From Jingyaoa shaoxingensis (GTDB lineage Bacteria; Bacillota; Clostridia; Lachnospirales; Lachnospiraceae): DNA of 64,000 nt. The position numbers and the translations under genes are program-made. The DNA is taken from NCBI RefSeq assembly GCF_014385005.1, contig NZ_JACRSZ010000001.1:496001-560000 (forward strand). The letters run 5' to 3'. Shown one piece after another: positions 52,529 through 61,787 of this stretch; the first letter of the stretch is position 1, and the number at the start of each line of letters is the position of its first letter. The notes beneath the pieces were generated by a model, which saw only the letters and a program-made list of their open reading frames with translations, ran no database searches and was not told where the DNA came from.

Positions 52529-53902
52529 CTATCTTCTTCCCATCAGATACTGCACCGCATCCCGGACCGTTTCCAGTCCGACGATGTGAATCCCATCTGT
52601 TTTCTGCAATGCCTTCATAGATACCCTGGGCATCAGCACCGTCTCAAATCCCAGCTTCTTTGCTTCCTGGACACGTTGCTGCGCCATATTGACAGATCGG
52701 ATCTCTCCGCTCAGTCCCACCTCTCCAAAGGCAATGGTCTTCTCATCTATGGCAATATCCTTGTAACTGGATACCAGCGCCAGAATCAGTCCAAGATCAA
52801 TGGCCGGTTCTGTCATACGGATACCTCCCGCAATATTCACATACACATCACAGGAAGACATCTGCATCCCGGCACGTTTTTCCAGCACTGCCAATAGCAG
52901 ATTCACCCTGTTAAAGTCTGTTCCTGCTGTGGTTCTTCTTGGCATTGGCAGATTCGTGTGACACACCAGTGCCTGAATCTCAATCAGAATCGGTCTGCTT
53001 CCCTCCATAGAGCAGGCTACAATGGACCCCGAAGCATTCTCCGGCTTACCTTCCAGCATATATTCAGACGGATTGCTCACTTCCCGCAGTCCACTCTGAC
53101 GCATCTCAAAAACACCGATCTCATTAGTGGAGCCAAAACGGTTTTTTACGCCTCTTAAAATTCGATAAGATGCATAGCGGTCTCCCTCAAAGTACAGAAC
53201 TGTATCCACCATATGCTCCAGTACTCTTGGTCCTGCCACCACGCCTTCCTTCGTTACATGTCCCACAAGGAAAATCGAGATTCCCATGCCCTTGGCAATC
53301 TGCATCAGTACATTGGTTGCTTCCCTGACCTGGGATACACTGCCCGGTGCCGCGGATACCGTCTCATGATACATGGTCTGGATCGAGTCAATCACCACGA
53401 TCTCCGGCTTTGTCTTCTCGATAACAGAGCGCACCAGTTCCAGATTCGTCTCACAAAGCAGCATCAAGTCATCCTTAAAATCTCCGATTCGCTGTGCCCG
53501 CAGCTTAATCTGCTGTGCTGACTCCTCTCCAGACACATATAAGACCTTATGCCCGTCTCTTGTCAGATTGTGGCATACCTGAAGCAGAAGTGTAGACTTT
53601 CCAATACCAGGATCACCTCCTACCAGCATCAGGGATCCTGCTACGATGCCGCCGCCAAGCACCCGGTCCAATTCTTCCATTCCGGAAGAGATTCGTTGCT
53701 TTTCATCTGTATGGACCTCAGAAAGCCGTACTGGTTTGATCTCCGCTGCAGCTTTTTTTACTTCTGCGGAACCGGCTACTTTCACAACAGGTTCTTCTGT
53801 AAATGTATTCCATTCATGGCATGCCGGGCACTGTCCCTGCCATTTTGCAGATTCATAACCGCAGTTCTGACAGAAAAAAGCGGTTGTTTTTGCTTTCGCC
53901 AT
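52529..53902 (-). CDS. radA: DNA repair protein RadA/Sms
   Basis: A 457-residue branch-migration helicase. Order: zinc finger 'CQNCGYESAKWQGQCPAC' (two CxxC), RecA-like ATPase with 'GGDPGIGKSTLLLQV' and 'EIVVIDSIQTMYHE', the RadA motif 'VKNRFGSTNEIG', and a C-terminal Lon-like fold ending near 'ALQKTDGIHIVGLETV'. It processes recombination intermediates. It lies downstream of clpC in the same direction, a common firmicute pairing. Confidence 0.97.
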   Translation of the reverse strand: MAKAKTTAFFCQNCGYESAKWQGQCPACHEWNTFTEEPVVKVAGSAEVKKAAAEIKPVRLSEVHTDEKQRISSGMEELDRVLGGGIVAGSLMLVGGDPGIGKSTLLLQVCHNLTRDGHKVLYVSGEESAQQIKLRAQRIGDFKDDLMLLCETNLELVRSVIEKTKPEIVVIDSIQTMYHETVSAAPGSVSQVREATNVLMQIAKGMGISIFLVGHVTKEGVVAGPRVLEHMVDTVLYFEGDRYASYRILRGVKNRFGSTNEIGVFEMRQSGLREVSNPSEYMLEGKPENASGSIVACSMEGSRPILIEIQALVCHTNLPMPRRTTAGTDFNRVNLLLAVLEKRAGMQMSSCDVYVNIAGGIRMTEPAIDLGLILALVSSYKDIAIDEKTIAFGEVGLSGEIRSVNMAQQRVQEAKKLGFETVLMPRVSMKALQKTDGIHIVGLETVRDAVQYLMGRR

Positions 53903-53984
53903 ATAGTTCTCCTAAACCAGAGATATCTGCCCAGTCCCGCACAATTGCAGTGTTATCATCTGGACAGATACCTCATATCATATT

Positions 53985-56429
53985 TTATTTTAAGGTGAAT
54001 TTCATTCTATCATTCACATAACCCACTGCTACCTTATCACCACGTTTAATTCTGCCCTCCAGGATCTCTTCTGCCAGTGCATCTTCTAATTGTGTCTGAA
54101 TGGCACGCTTCAGTGGTCTTGCACCGTATTTGGCATCGTATCCTGTCTCTGCGATATGTTTCTTCACAGAATCACGCACATGCAGCTCAATATTCATCTG
54201 ATCCTTACAGCGTTTTTCAAATTCTTTCAACAGCAGGGTCACGATCTTGGCAATCTCTTCCCTGTTCAGGGAATGGAATACGATAATCTCATCAATTCGG
54301 TTCAGGAATTCCGGTTTGAAGACTCGCTTCATTTCTTCCATCACATTCCCCTTCATGCGCTGATAATTCTGCTTCTCATCATCACCGGCCAGGAAACCAA
54401 GCTTTTTCGGTTCCTGAATTACCGCTGCTCCTGCATTGGAAGTCATAATCAGGATGGTATTCTTAAAGTCCGCCTTTCTTCCCTGGGCATCTGTGATATG
54501 TCCGTCATCCAGTACCTGCAGCAGAATATTAAACACATCCGGATGTGCCTTCTCGATCTCATCAAACAGAATGACAGAATACGGATTCCGTCTGACTTTT
54601 TCACTGAGCTGACCGCCTTCTTCGTATCCTACATATCCTGGAGGTGAACCAACCAGCTTGGACACGCTGTGCTTCTCCATATATTCTGACATATCAACAC
54701 GGATCATTGCCTGTTCACTGCCAAATACCACATCTGCCAGTACCTTAGACAACTCCGTCTTTCCCACACCGGTAGGTCCCAGGAATAAGAAGGAACCAAT
54801 CGGACGCTTCGGATCTTTTAATCCCACTCGTCCTCTCTTAATGGCTTTTGCCACTGCCTTCACTGCTTCTTCCTGTCCGATCACTCTGTGATGCAGGGTA
54901 TCTTCCAGCTTCAACAAACGGTGCGATTCTTTTTCTTCCAGCTTCTGTACCGGGATCTTCGTCCACATAGACACGATCTCTGCGATCTCATTCTCCCCGA
55001 TCTCCGGACGCTTCTTCTCTTTCTTACTCTGCTGACGTTTTCTGGCATCTTCCAGCTTCTTCATCAGCTTATCCTGTTCCTGATTGTACCTGGACGCCTC
55101 TTCCCATTCACCAAGAATAATGGCATTTTCCTTCTTCTCGGATAAGGCATCCAGTTCTTCCTGCAGCGAAGCCAGTCCATCTGTATGCTCTGCCTGTTTT
55201 AACTGCTTTCTGGATGCGGCCTCATCAATCAGGTCAATTGCCTTATCCGGCAGAAAACGGTCATTGATATAGCGGTCTGCATAGGTCACTGCTGCCTCGA
55301 TGGCTTCATCTGTTATCGTTACTTTATGATGATTCTCGTAAGCCTTACGCAGTCCTTTTAAGATCTCTACCGCTTCTTCCGGCTTCGGTTCTTCCACTAT
55401 TACTGACTGAAAACGGCGTTCCAGTGCCGGATCCTTCTCGATATACTTCCGGTATTCTCCGATGGTGGTTGCCCCGATCAGCTGAATCTCCCCACGTGAA
55501 AGTGCAGGCTTCAGAATATTGGATGCATCCATGGCACCTTCTGCGCCACCTGCTCCGATAATGGTATGCAGTTCATCAATAAACAGCAGTACATCACTGC
55601 GGTCTGACACTTCCTGAATTACTCTCTTAATACGTTCCTCGAATTCGCCCCTGTACTTAGATCCTGCCACCATTGCCGCCATATCCAGTGTATACAGTTT
55701 CTTTCCTTTGATGGTATCCGGTACGGCATCTGCCACAATCCGCTGTGCCAGTCCTTCTACAATAGCAGTCTTACCTACTCCCGGTTCTCCGATCAGACAT
55801 GGATTATTCTTCGTCCGGCGACTCAATATCTGAATAATACGTTCAATCTCTGCCTCTCTTCCAACTACCGGATCCAGTCTGCCTTCTTCAGCCTGACGGG
55901 TCAGGTCTCTGCTGAACTGCTCCAGCATGGTTCCTCCCTGCATACCTGCTGTCTGACTTCCCTTCACTGTACGCATATAATCCTTATAACGGCTCTCTTC
56001 CAGTCCCAGGCACTCCAGAACTGCCATAAATACCTTCTGCACCTGAACTCCCATCGTATGAAGCAGACGTGTGGCAACGCAGTCTACATCCTTCAGAATT
56101 GCCAGAAGAAGGTGCTCGGTTCCCATCTTCTCCTGACCGAAAAACTCTGCCTCTTCTTCGCCCTGCTCCAGGATCTCCTGTGCCCTCAGGGAATACCCTG
56201 TCGAAGCCTTATCAGCCAACATGCCTTCCGGAACAATCAGTTCCTGAATCAAACCATATAACTTTTCTGCATCCACCTTGCATTCTTTTAAAATAGCAGA
56301 TGCCATTCCGCTCTCTTCCCTGAGCAGCCCCATCAGCAGATGTTCGGATCCAATATAACTCTGTCCACACTGCTTTGCTGTCTGTTTTGCATATTTTAAT
56401 GCGAGATTTACCTGTTCGGTATATTGCAT
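53985..56429 (-). CDS. clpC: ATP-dependent Clp protease ATP-binding subunit ClpC
   Basis: An 814-residue AAA+ unfoldase. Clp N-domain repeats (about 1-145); D1 ATPase with '[15 protein letters not shown]' and '[15 protein letters not shown]'; a coiled middle region with a UVR-type motif ('[20 protein letters not shown]'); D2 ATPase with '[15 protein letters not shown]' and '[16 protein letters not shown]'. It feeds substrates to ClpP. The start lies 3 nt from the GntR gene stop. The usual ctsR-mcsA-mcsB genes are absent, so control likely runs through the GntR protein. Confidence 0.96.
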   Translation of the reverse strand: MQYTEQVNLALKYAKQTAKQCGQSYIGSEHLLMGLLREESGMASAILKECKVDAEKLYGLIQELIVPEGMLADKASTGYSLRAQEILEQGEEEAEFFGQEKMGTEHLLLAILKDVDCVATRLLHTMGVQVQKVFMAVLECLGLEESRYKDYMRTVKGSQTAGMQGGTMLEQFSRDLTRQAEEGRLDPVVGREAEIERIIQILSRRTKNNPCLIGEPGVGKTAIVEGLAQRIVADAVPDTIKGKKLYTLDMAAMVAGSKYRGEFEERIKRVIQEVSDRSDVLLFIDELHTIIGAGGAEGAMDASNILKPALSRGEIQLIGATTIGEYRKYIEKDPALERRFQSVIVEEPKPEEAVEILKGLRKAYENHHKVTITDEAIEAAVTYADRYINDRFLPDKAIDLIDEAASRKQLKQAEHTDGLASLQEELDALSEKKENAIILGEWEEASRYNQEQDKLMKKLEDARKRQQSKKEKKRPEIGENEIAEIVSMWTKIPVQKLEEKESHRLLKLEDTLHHRVIGQEEAVKAVAKAIKRGRVGLKDPKRPIGSFLFLGPTGVGKTELSKVLADVVFGSEQAMIRVDMSEYMEKHSVSKLVGSPPGYVGYEEGGQLSEKVRRNPYSVILFDEIEKAHPDVFNILLQVLDDGHITDAQGRKADFKNTILIMTSNAGAAVIQEPKKLGFLAGDDEKQNYQRMKGNVMEEMKRVFKPEFLNRIDEIIVFHSLNREEIAKIVTLLLKEFEKRCKDQMNIELHVRDSVKKHIAETGYDAKYGARPLKRAIQTQLEDALAEEILEGRIKRGDKVAVGYVNDRMKFTLK

Positions 56430-56432
56430 ACT

Positions 56433-56816
56433 CTACATCCTTCCATTCTTCATATCGTTCAAAATCTCATCCACCATAGCATGAATCTCATCTTCTGTAA
56501 TATTCTTACAGCATGCCTTGGCAAGGCTGACCCGTAAGGTATTCTTAAGTTCCTCCATAGCCTGTATCTTGTCTGAATCCAAGGCTATCACAGCACCTTT
56601 TCTCCTGTCAAGCCGTAAAAATCCCTCCTGGCGCAAAACCGAATATGCCTTATTTACTGTATGCATATTCACTCCGATATCATCTGCCAGCTGACGTACA
56701 GACGGAAGTGCTTCCCCTTCCTGGAGCGTCGCCGTCGCAATACCTAGAATAATCTGATTCCGCAGCTGAATATAGATTGCTTCATCACTCTGGAAATCTA
56801 TCTCTATCATCACCAT
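56433..56816 (-). CDS. GntR family transcriptional regulator (YtrA-like)
   Basis: A 127-residue regulator: N-terminal winged helix ('IYIQLRNQIILGIATATLQE', 'LPSVRQLADDIGVNMHTVNK') and a short C-terminal helical pair without a ligand-binding domain, as in the YtrA subfamily. It is the first gene of the clpC operon. A likely promoter on the minus strand is TTGCAT, 18 nt, TATAAT, upstream of an AAAGGAG. Confidence 0.9.
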   Translation of the reverse strand: MVMIEIDFQSDEAIYIQLRNQIILGIATATLQEGEALPSVRQLADDIGVNMHTVNKAYSVLRQEGFLRLDRRKGAVIALDSDKIQAMEELKNTLRVSLAKACCKNITEDEIHAMVDEILNDMKNGRM

Positions 56817-56914
56817 GTGCTCACTTCCATTTCTCCTTTTGTGTTATATAAATTATAGCACAGATGCACATTCAAATGCAAGAACGAATGTTTCGGAAAC
56901 AATTTCCTCAAATG

Positions 56915-56944
56915 CAAAAAGAACCCCGTCTCCGGGATTCTTTC
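56915..56944 (-). terminator. Terminator after the cadherin-like protein gene
   Basis: AAGAATCCCG and CGGGGTTCTT pair around GAGA on the minus strand, followed by TTTG. Confidence 0.8.
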
Positions 56945-56982
56945 TACGTTCATTTGCGTATTTTAAATATGATCGATTGCTG

Positions 56983-58167
56983 TTACAGATCAATCATATC
57001 CACGTTCACATCCGGTTCTTCAATGGAACTCTGAACCATCGTCGGCTGTACCGGCTGCTGTGGCTGTGCCTGCATTGGCTGCTGCTGTGCCTGCATTGGC
57101 TGCTGTGGCTGCATTGGCTGCTGTGGCTGCATTGGCTGCTGCATTGGCGGTGTCTGCTGCGCTATTTCTTCCTGTTGCATGGATGCTTTGTTCTTTTCTC
57201 TCTTGGCAGCTCTCTTTGCTTCCTTTTCCTGTCTCTTCAGTTCCTTCTTAGATAAAGCAGGTGCTGCTTCGCTGGCTGCTGCCGTAATATTTATTGGCTG
57301 AGCCTGAAGCTTCTGTGATGCATTGCCAAATGCAGCATGTACATTACCAGACATCTCATTCATCTGCATATGGTTATTAACAGGCTGCTGCGGTGTATTC
57401 TGAACAGGCGCATAATAATAATCACTTCTCATGTTCTGTTCTTTTCTTGCATACTCGTAGCTTTCTGTTACCTGACCCTTTAATGTCTTGATCTCGTCTT
57501 TCATATCCTTATTTCTGAGCGTCTGATTGATGATCACAAATAAAAGGATTACCGCAAACGCAATCAAACCATAGAGTATCTTCATCAGCTTGTCCAGACG
57601 ATTTGCAAAATCATCATTTTCTTTCTGTAAGGCAGTTACCTGCTGTGTCTTTTGTTCTAACTGTGCTGCTGCTTCTGACTGTGCTACTGCTTCTGATTCT
57701 GCTGCCAGCTTCTCTGACTCTGCTTTTGCTTCCGCTTCTGCCTTAGCTGCTGCGTCCTCTGTCTCAGTTTCCTTCTCACTGGCTGCTCCTGCCTCAGATG
57801 TCACATGCAATACATAAGTTGCTGCCGCTCCATTGGCTGCCTGCACTGTAATGGATACGGTACCTGTTCCGTCATCGGATAACTGTGTTCCACTGATATC
57901 GATAATCTCTGCACTGTCTGCTGATTTTACCGGATCCAGCAAAAGTTCTTTGGTGTCTGCACTGACGGTAACATTGTATTCCAGTGTTGCATAGTAGAAT
58001 TCCGGCTCACAGGATACTGCATTTTCCAGCCCAAGACTATACAGTGAATTATCCCCTGATGAGCTGTCATCGGAATAATCCTCTGCTGATACGCCAACTG
58101 CAAGCAGACATAACACAGAGACCAGCAGCATCACCAGACGACTGACTGTTTTCTTGATTTCTTTCAT
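56983..58167 (-). CDS. Exported cadherin-like beta-sandwich protein with transmembrane segment and Gln/Pro-rich tail
   Basis: A 394-residue protein. Signal peptide about 1-28; cadherin-like beta-sandwich about 40-125 ('YYATLEYNVTVSADTKEL', 'TVSITVQAANGAAATYVLHV'); Ala/Glu-rich coiled coil about 130-195; one transmembrane helix 196-215; cytoplasmic Lys/Glu-rich stretch (305-330); and a tail with tandem MQPQQP repeats (339-375). This gives an outside sensor domain joined to a low-complexity inside tail. ATG at 58167 (AAAGAGGT upstream) is preferred over the frame opening at 58200, which overlaps purD. Function unknown. Confidence 0.75.
   Translation of the reverse strand: MKEIKKTVSRLVMLLVSVLCLLAVGVSAEDYSDDSSSGDNSLYSLGLENAVSCEPEFYYATLEYNVTVSADTKELLLDPVKSADSAEIIDISGTQLSDDGTGTVSITVQAANGAAATYVLHVTSEAGAASEKETETEDAAAKAEAEAKAESEKLAAESEAVAQSEAAAQLEQKTQQVTALQKENDDFANRLDKLMKILYGLIAFAVILLFVIINQTLRNKDMKDEIKTLKGQVTESYEYARKEQNMRSDYYYAPVQNTPQQPVNNHMQMNEMSGNVHAAFGNASQKLQAQPINITAAASEAAPALSKKELKRQEKEAKRAAKREKNKASMQQEEIAQQTPPMQQPMQPQQPMQPQQPMQAQQQPMQAQPQQPVQPTMVQSSIEEPDVNVDMIDL
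57043..57153 (-). repeat. Coding tandem repeats for MQPQQP/MQAQQ units
   Basis: About six imperfect units of about 18 nt (CTGCTGTGGCTGCATTGG on the plus strand) encode the Gln/Pro/Met-rich tail of the protein at 56983-58167. The length is likely to vary between strains. Confidence 0.8.
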
Positions 58168-58189
58168 GTTTTTACCTCTTTCTTTTGTT

Positions 58190-59461
58190 TTAAGCCTCAT
58201 CTATGGCTTTTCCTATATCATGACGATAATATTTATTATCGAAACTGATCCAGTTCACTGCATCATAAGCATTGGCACGTGCCCTCTTCAGATCTGCCCC
58301 TGTTGCTGTCACGCCAAGCACACGACCGCCATTGGTCACAATGCCTTCCTCTGTCTTTTTCGTTCCTGCATGGAACACATAGTATCCGTCTTTGTCCTTA
58401 AAGTTCTCAAAGCCGGAAATCACATATCCCTTCTCGTACTGAACAGGATATCCGTCCGATGCCAGTACTACGCAGACTGCTGCATTATCTTCAAATTCCA
58501 GATCAATCTGATCCAGTGTTCCGTCAATGCAAGCTTCAAATACATCCACCAGATCTGTCTTCATTCGCGGAAGTACCACCTGTGTCTCCGGATCACCAAA
58601 ACGTGCATTGTATTCCAGCACCTTTGGTCCATCCGCTGTCAGCATCAGTCCGAAGAAGATAATACCCTTGAACTCTCTTCCCTCTGCTGCCATAGCGTCC
58701 ACAGTAGGCTGATAAATGTATTTTTTACAGAATTCATCCACTTCTTTTGTATAGAACGGGCTTGGTGAGAATGTTCCCATACCACCTGTATTCAAACCGG
58801 TATCTCCATCTCCGGCACGCTTGTGATCCTGTGCGCTGGTCATGGTCTTAATGGTCTTTCCATCCACAAAGGATAATACGGATACTTCACGTCCCGTCAT
58901 AAATTCTTCAATGACCATACGGTTGCCGGAAGCACCAAACTTCTTATCCTGCATAATGGACTTTACACCGTCCTTTGCTTCTTCCAGCGTCTGGCAGATC
59001 AGCACGCCTTTCCCCAGTGCCAGTCCGTCTGCTTTTAACACAATTGGAAACTTCGCTGTCTTAAGATAGGCAAGTGCTTTCTCCGGATCATCAAAGTTCT
59101 CATACGCAGCTGTCGGAATATGATATTTCTTCATAAGATCCTTGGAAAATGCCTTGGATCCTTCCAGGATTGCTGCATTCTTACGTGGTCCGAATACCCG
59201 CAGCCCCTGTGCCTCGAAAACGTCTACAATTCCGCCAACCAGCGGATCGTCCATTCCTATTACCGTGAGATCTATCGCTTTCTCTTTTGCAAAAGCTGCC
59301 AGTTTGTCAAATTCCATGGCACCGATATTCACGCATTCTGCATATTCTTCAATTCCTGCATTTCCCGGTGCACAGTACATTTTTTCCACATTTTTATTCT
59401 GTGCCATCTTCCATGCGATGGCATGTTCTCTTCCGCCGCTTCCTACGATTAATACTTTCAT
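58190..59461 (-). CDS. purD: Phosphoribosylamine-glycine ligase
   Basis: A 423-residue ATP-grasp enzyme of purine synthesis, joining phosphoribosylamine and glycine. N-terminal 'MKVLIVGSGGREHAIAWKM', ATP-grasp core 'PIVLKADGLALGKGVLI', and signature 'NARFGDPETQVVLPRMKTDL'. ATG at 59461 with AGGAGGA upstream is preferred over the frame opening at 59503. It is the last gene of purE-purM-purN-purD. Confidence 0.96.
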   Translation of the reverse strand: MKVLIVGSGGREHAIAWKMAQNKNVEKMYCAPGNAGIEEYAECVNIGAMEFDKLAAFAKEKAIDLTVIGMDDPLVGGIVDVFEAQGLRVFGPRKNAAILEGSKAFSKDLMKKYHIPTAAYENFDDPEKALAYLKTAKFPIVLKADGLALGKGVLICQTLEEAKDGVKSIMQDKKFGASGNRMVIEEFMTGREVSVLSFVDGKTIKTMTSAQDHKRAGDGDTGLNTGGMGTFSPSPFYTKEVDEFCKKYIYQPTVDAMAAEGREFKGIIFFGLMLTADGPKVLEYNARFGDPETQVVLPRMKTDLVDVFEACIDGTLDQIDLEFEDNAAVCVVLASDGYPVQYEKGYVISGFENFKDKDGYYVFHAGTKKTEEGIVTNGGRVLGVTATGADLKRARANAYDAVNWISFDNKYYRHDIGKAIDEA

Positions 59462-59522
59462 ACTTCCTCCTCGCATTTTCATGAGTGTCTGTTTGTTATT
59501 CATCGTTGTATCTGCGAAAGTC

Positions 59523-60152
59523 TCAGGCAGATACGAAACTTACCTTTCCATCCTGTACCTTTATACGGTTATTGGCAATCAGATCGATGGCCTTGGGCAT
59601 AATTACCCATTCTGCCTGCTCCATGACTCTCTGCTGGAGAACTTTCGGAGTATCTCCCTGCTGTATCTCCACGGCCTTCTGCAGAATAATCGGGCCGGTG
59701 TCTGTACCCTCATCCACAAAATGAACCGTTGCACCCGTCACCTTTACACCTCGTTCCAGTGCCTTTTCATGCACCTTCAGTCCGTAATATCCTGTACCGC
59801 AAAAAGACGGAATCAGGGAAGGATGGATATTAATGATCTTATTCGGATATGCCTGAATCATAATCTCAGGAATCACTACCAGGCAGCCTGCCAGAACAAC
59901 CAGTCCAGGTTCATAGGACTGAATGGTCTGAAGCAATGCATGATTAAAGGCATCCCTGTCTGCATAATTCTTCGGGGATACGCAGACCGCCGGGATCCCT
60001 GCTGCCTTCGCACGCTCCAGTGCATAGGCATTCTGATTGTTACTGATTACTACACTGATTTCTGTGTTTGTAATGGTTCCGTTCGCGATTCCGTCTATAA
60101 TTGCCTGCAGATTGGTGCCGCCTCCGGAAACCAGGACTGCAAGTTTTAGCAT
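59523..60152 (-). CDS. purN: Phosphoribosylglycinamide formyltransferase
   Basis: A 209-residue formyltransferase using 10-formyl-tetrahydrofolate to formylate GAR. Motifs are '[16 protein letters not shown]', '[18 protein letters not shown]' (catalytic Asn and His) and '[13 protein letters not shown]' (catalytic Asp). It overlaps purM by 7 nt and is followed by purD after 61 nt. Confidence 0.96.
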   Translation of the reverse strand: MLKLAVLVSGGGTNLQAIIDGIANGTITNTEISVVISNNQNAYALERAKAAGIPAVCVSPKNYADRDAFNHALLQTIQSYEPGLVVLAGCLVVIPEIMIQAYPNKIINIHPSLIPSFCGTGYYGLKVHEKALERGVKVTGATVHFVDEGTDTGPIILQKAVEIQQGDTPKVLQQRVMEQAEWVIMPKAIDLIANNRIKVQDGKVSFVSA

Positions 60153-61171
60153 AATTCTACACCCTTTTCTCCGTCTGCGATTTCACCAATCACATATGCT
60201 TTGTCACCGGTCTTCTCAAGTGCTGCCAGTGTCTTCTCTACATCTGCCGGATCCACTGCCAGTACCATACCGATACCCATATTGAAAGTATTGTACATCA
60301 TCTGTTCTTCAATCTGACCTTCTCTTGCCAGCATCCTGAAGATTGCCGGGACTTCGTAGCTGTCCTTTTTCACAACTGCCTTCACGCCGTCCTGAAGCAT
60401 TCTCGGAATATTCTCATAGAAACCGCCACCCGTGATATGGCTGCATCCCTTGATGGTCACACCGGCTTCTTTTACGCTGCGCAGTGCTTTTACATAGATT
60501 CTGGTAGGAGCCAGAAGTGCCTCACCCAGAGTCTTGCCTAATTCTTCATGATAGGTATTCAGTGTCTCTTTGTCCATCTTGAAAACTTTACGAACCAGAG
60601 AAAATCCATTGCTATGTACACCTGTGGATGCGATACCGATCAGGGTGTCTCCTGCCTTGATATGTTCTCCGGTAATCATATCCTTCTTATCTGCCACACC
60701 AACTGCAAAGCCAGCCAGATCGTAGTCATTTTCCGGCATCAGTCCAGGATGTTCTGCTGTCTCTCCACCGATCAGTGCGCAGTCAGACTGTACGCATCCT
60801 TCTGCCACACCGCTTACGATAGAAGCAATCTTTTCCGGATAATTCTTACCACATGCAATATAATCCAGGAAAAACAGTGGTTCGCCGCCTGCACAGGCAA
60901 TATCGTTCACACACATTGCCACTGCATCAATACCGATGGTATCATGCTTATCCATAATAAAAGCCAGCTTTACTTTGGTTCCGCATCCGTCTGTACCGGA
61001 TAACAGCACCGGTTCCTCCATGTTCTTGATCTTGGCCAGTGAAAATGCTCCTGAGAAACCACCAAGCCCTCCAAGGACTTCTTCTCTCATGGTTCTCTTT
61101 ACTGATTCCTTCATCAGTTCTACTGACTTGTATCCTGCTTCAATATCCACACCTGCGTTCTTGTAATCCAT
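60146..61171 (-). CDS. purM: Phosphoribosylformylglycinamidine cyclo-ligase
   Basis: A 341-residue AIR synthetase with the PurM fold: '[17 protein letters not shown]', '[20 protein letters not shown]', '[20 protein letters not shown]' and '[14 protein letters not shown]'. It makes aminoimidazole ribotide. ATG after GAGGAGA, 22 nt downstream of purE. Confidence 0.97.
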   Translation of the reverse strand: MDYKNAGVDIEAGYKSVELMKESVKRTMREEVLGGLGGFSGAFSLAKIKNMEEPVLLSGTDGCGTKVKLAFIMDKHDTIGIDAVAMCVNDIACAGGEPLFFLDYIACGKNYPEKIASIVSGVAEGCVQSDCALIGGETAEHPGLMPENDYDLAGFAVGVADKKDMITGEHIKAGDTLIGIASTGVHSNGFSLVRKVFKMDKETLNTYHEELGKTLGEALLAPTRIYVKALRSVKEAGVTIKGCSHITGGGFYENIPRMLQDGVKAVVKKDSYEVPAIFRMLAREGQIEEQMMYNTFNMGIGMVLAVDPADVEKTLAALEKTGDKAYVIGEIADGEKGVELC

Positions 61172-61193
61172 AGCCGTTCTCCTCTGCTTTATT

Positions 61194-61700
61194 CTATTTT
61201 GTATATTCTTTGTATCCTACTTTTGCCAGCTTTTCTGCTTTTGCTTCTACCTGTTCCTTTAATTCCTGTGAATAATCCTTCAGTCTCTGAAGTAATTCCG
61301 GATCAGAAGTTGCCAGAATCTTGGCTGCCAGAAGCCCTGCATTGGCTCCACCGTTAATTGCTACCGTAGCTACCGGGATGCCGGATGGCATCTGTACGAT
61401 AGAATACAGGGAATCTCTTCCTCCAAGAGAAGTGGTATGCATCGGAATGCCAATGACCGGCATCGGGAATATAGCTGCGCACATACCCGGAAGATGTGCA
61501 GCCATGCCTGCTCCTGCAATGATGACTTTCCATCCTTTGGATTCTGCTGATTTCGCATACTCAAAAAATACATCCGGTTCTCTGTGTGCGGAGATAATTG
61601 TCATCTCATACTCCACACCAAGCTTTTCCAAAATATCAGCGGCTTTTGCCATAACAGGCATATCTGAGTCGCTTCCCATTACAATACCGACTTTTGTCAT
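61194..61700 (-). CDS. purE: N5-carboxyaminoimidazole ribonucleotide mutase
   Basis: A 168-residue class I PurE: '[12 protein letters not shown]', '[11 protein letters not shown]' (active-site His) and '[15 protein letters not shown]'. The ATG at 61700 with AAAGGAG upstream is preferred over the frame opening at 61739. It is the first gene of the purEMND group. No purine riboswitch is seen in the short upstream gap. Confidence 0.96.
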   Translation of the reverse strand: MTKVGIVMGSDSDMPVMAKAADILEKLGVEYEMTIISAHREPDVFFEYAKSAESKGWKVIIAGAGMAAHLPGMCAAIFPMPVIGIPMHTTSLGGRDSLYSIVQMPSGIPVATVAINGGANAGLLAAKILATSDPELLQRLKDYSQELKEQVEAKAEKLAKVGYKEYTK

Positions 61701-61787
61701 TGTACATTCTCCTTTTATACTTGAACTTTTATTTAACATTCTTCTAAAGCCTTATTTTACTAACGTTTTTTCTCCTTGTCAACCGAT

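Noticed and set aside
57043..57153. Regular short repeats that could suggest CRISPR or a variable-number repeat locus
   Set aside because: The repeats are in frame within a coding sequence, have no spacers and encode Gln/Pro/Met-rich units; no cas genes are present.
59142..60149. Plus-strand open frame of 335 codons opposite purD and purN
   Set aside because: It is antisense to two well-conserved purine genes and shows no recognisable protein features.
61701..61787. Purine riboswitch before purE
   Set aside because: The gap is under 90 nt and shows none of the conserved purine aptamer core.
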